Below are positions 63,846 to 64,000 of a DNA stretch of 64,000 nt, one piece after another; the first letter of the stretch is position 1; every line of letters begins with the position of its first letter. The notes under the pieces were generated by a model. That model was given only the letters and a program-made list of their open reading frames with translations, was not told the origin of the DNA and did not search any database. The position numbers and the translations under genes are program-made. Where the stretch lies: positions 17,689 through 81,688 of the forward strand of contig CAZWDO010000017.1 in the NCBI GenBank assembly GCA_964632485.1, written 5' to 3'. The DNA is from CAZWDO01 sp964632485 [NCBI: uncultured bacterium]. GTDB taxonomy: Bacteria > JAGOEH01.

Positions 63846-64000
63846 ATGGCAAAAATGTATCCTTCAAAAATCGATACAAATTCGGAAATTCCAAATTCAG
63901 AAAAAAAAATATTTAAGGTATTGGCAAAATTACCGGATGATTATCATCATAGATTTTCACGGAAATATAAAGAGCGTAGTATCAGGAGTGGGATAGGCCA
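63846..64000 (+). CDS. Start of a gene cut by the window edge, possibly NERD-domain related
   Basis: ATG at 63846 opens a frame of 51 codons that runs off the right edge. The text reads MAKMYPSKID and then SEKKIFKVLAKLPDDY. NERD-type nuclease-related proteins often begin in this way (short MAKxYP start, a SxxEKxxF..L..LPDDY stretch), so this may be one. Too little is visible to be sure. No strong ribosome site; a weak TTGAGAT lies upstream. Confidence 0.4.
   Translation, partial: MAKMYPSKIDTNSEIPNSEKKIFKVLAKLPDDYHHRFSRKYKERSIRSGIG

Noticed and set aside
1-64000. Insertion sequences, prophage, integrase or tRNA-linked island
   Set aside because: No transposase, integrase or phage structural gene was found, and no tRNA or terminal inverted repeats were seen.

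Overview
The window looks like chromosomal DNA of a Gram-negative bacterium with an outer membrane, most likely from the Fibrobacteres-Chlorobi-Bacteroidetes (FCB) superphylum or a related uncultured phylum such as the KSB1/Calditrichota-type lineages. The evidence is two giant secreted proteins ending in a PNPFN-type C-terminal sorting domain, a TonB-dependent receptor tail, an LPS heptose epimerase (HldD), a Cbp1-like coiled-coil protein, a DUF5916 barrel protein and a beta-propeller sensor kinase. Unlike Bacteroidetes proper, most genes have clear Shine-Dalgarno sites, and many have sigma-70 promoters of the form TTGACA, 17 bases, TATATT/TATAAT. The lineage is an inference; the sequence alone does not name it. 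I saw no rRNA, tRNA, CRISPR array, insertion sequence or phage gene.

Layout. 1-2.3 kb: a receptor tail, a secreted nitroreductase-like protein and an iron-dependent alcohol dehydrogenase. 2.7-14.9 kb: a giant repeat protein of about 3,190 residues, followed closely by a periplasmic-TPR/SpoIIE-type phosphatase. 14.9-19.5 kb: a surface-polysaccharide neighbourhood (CapA-like, DUF2279, family 2 glycosyltransferase, Wzi-like barrel). 19.5-33.5 kb: a minus-strand gene train of hisC, asnS, hldD, a coiled-coil protein, a peptidase/propeller/barrel fusion, mtaB, a ComEA-like protein, a TatT lipoprotein, a complete TRAP transporter, a small membrane protein and a Cbp1-like protein. 33.9-38.2 kb: an M24 peptidase, a UvrD-family helicase, mazG and an HU protein. 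38.5-44.6 kb: a second giant secreted protein of 2,005 residues that shares its C-terminal half-architecture with the first. 44.7-48 kb: etfB-etfA-glcD. 48.2-52.5 kb: a MacAB-like ABC exporter. 52.5-53.6 kb: a possible YopT-like (C58) cysteine peptidase with an acidic tail. 53.8-63.3 kb: a hybrid propeller sensor kinase, a DUF5916 protein and a five-PAS kinase. The right edge holds a repeat-bearing intergenic region and the start of a truncated gene.

How the parts fit. Much of the window serves the cell surface: adhesin-like giants, capsule-type polysaccharide export, LPS heptose, an exporter, and sensors with periplasmic input domains. The metabolic part (EtfAB with a GlcD-type flavoprotein, a TRAP importer, alcohol dehydrogenase) suggests growth on organic acids and alcohols. 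The most unusual items are the possible C58-type peptidase, the two giants that share one C-terminal chassis behind different and compositionally distinct repeat regions, and a TRAP system whose binding protein lacks the usual carboxylate-binding arginine.
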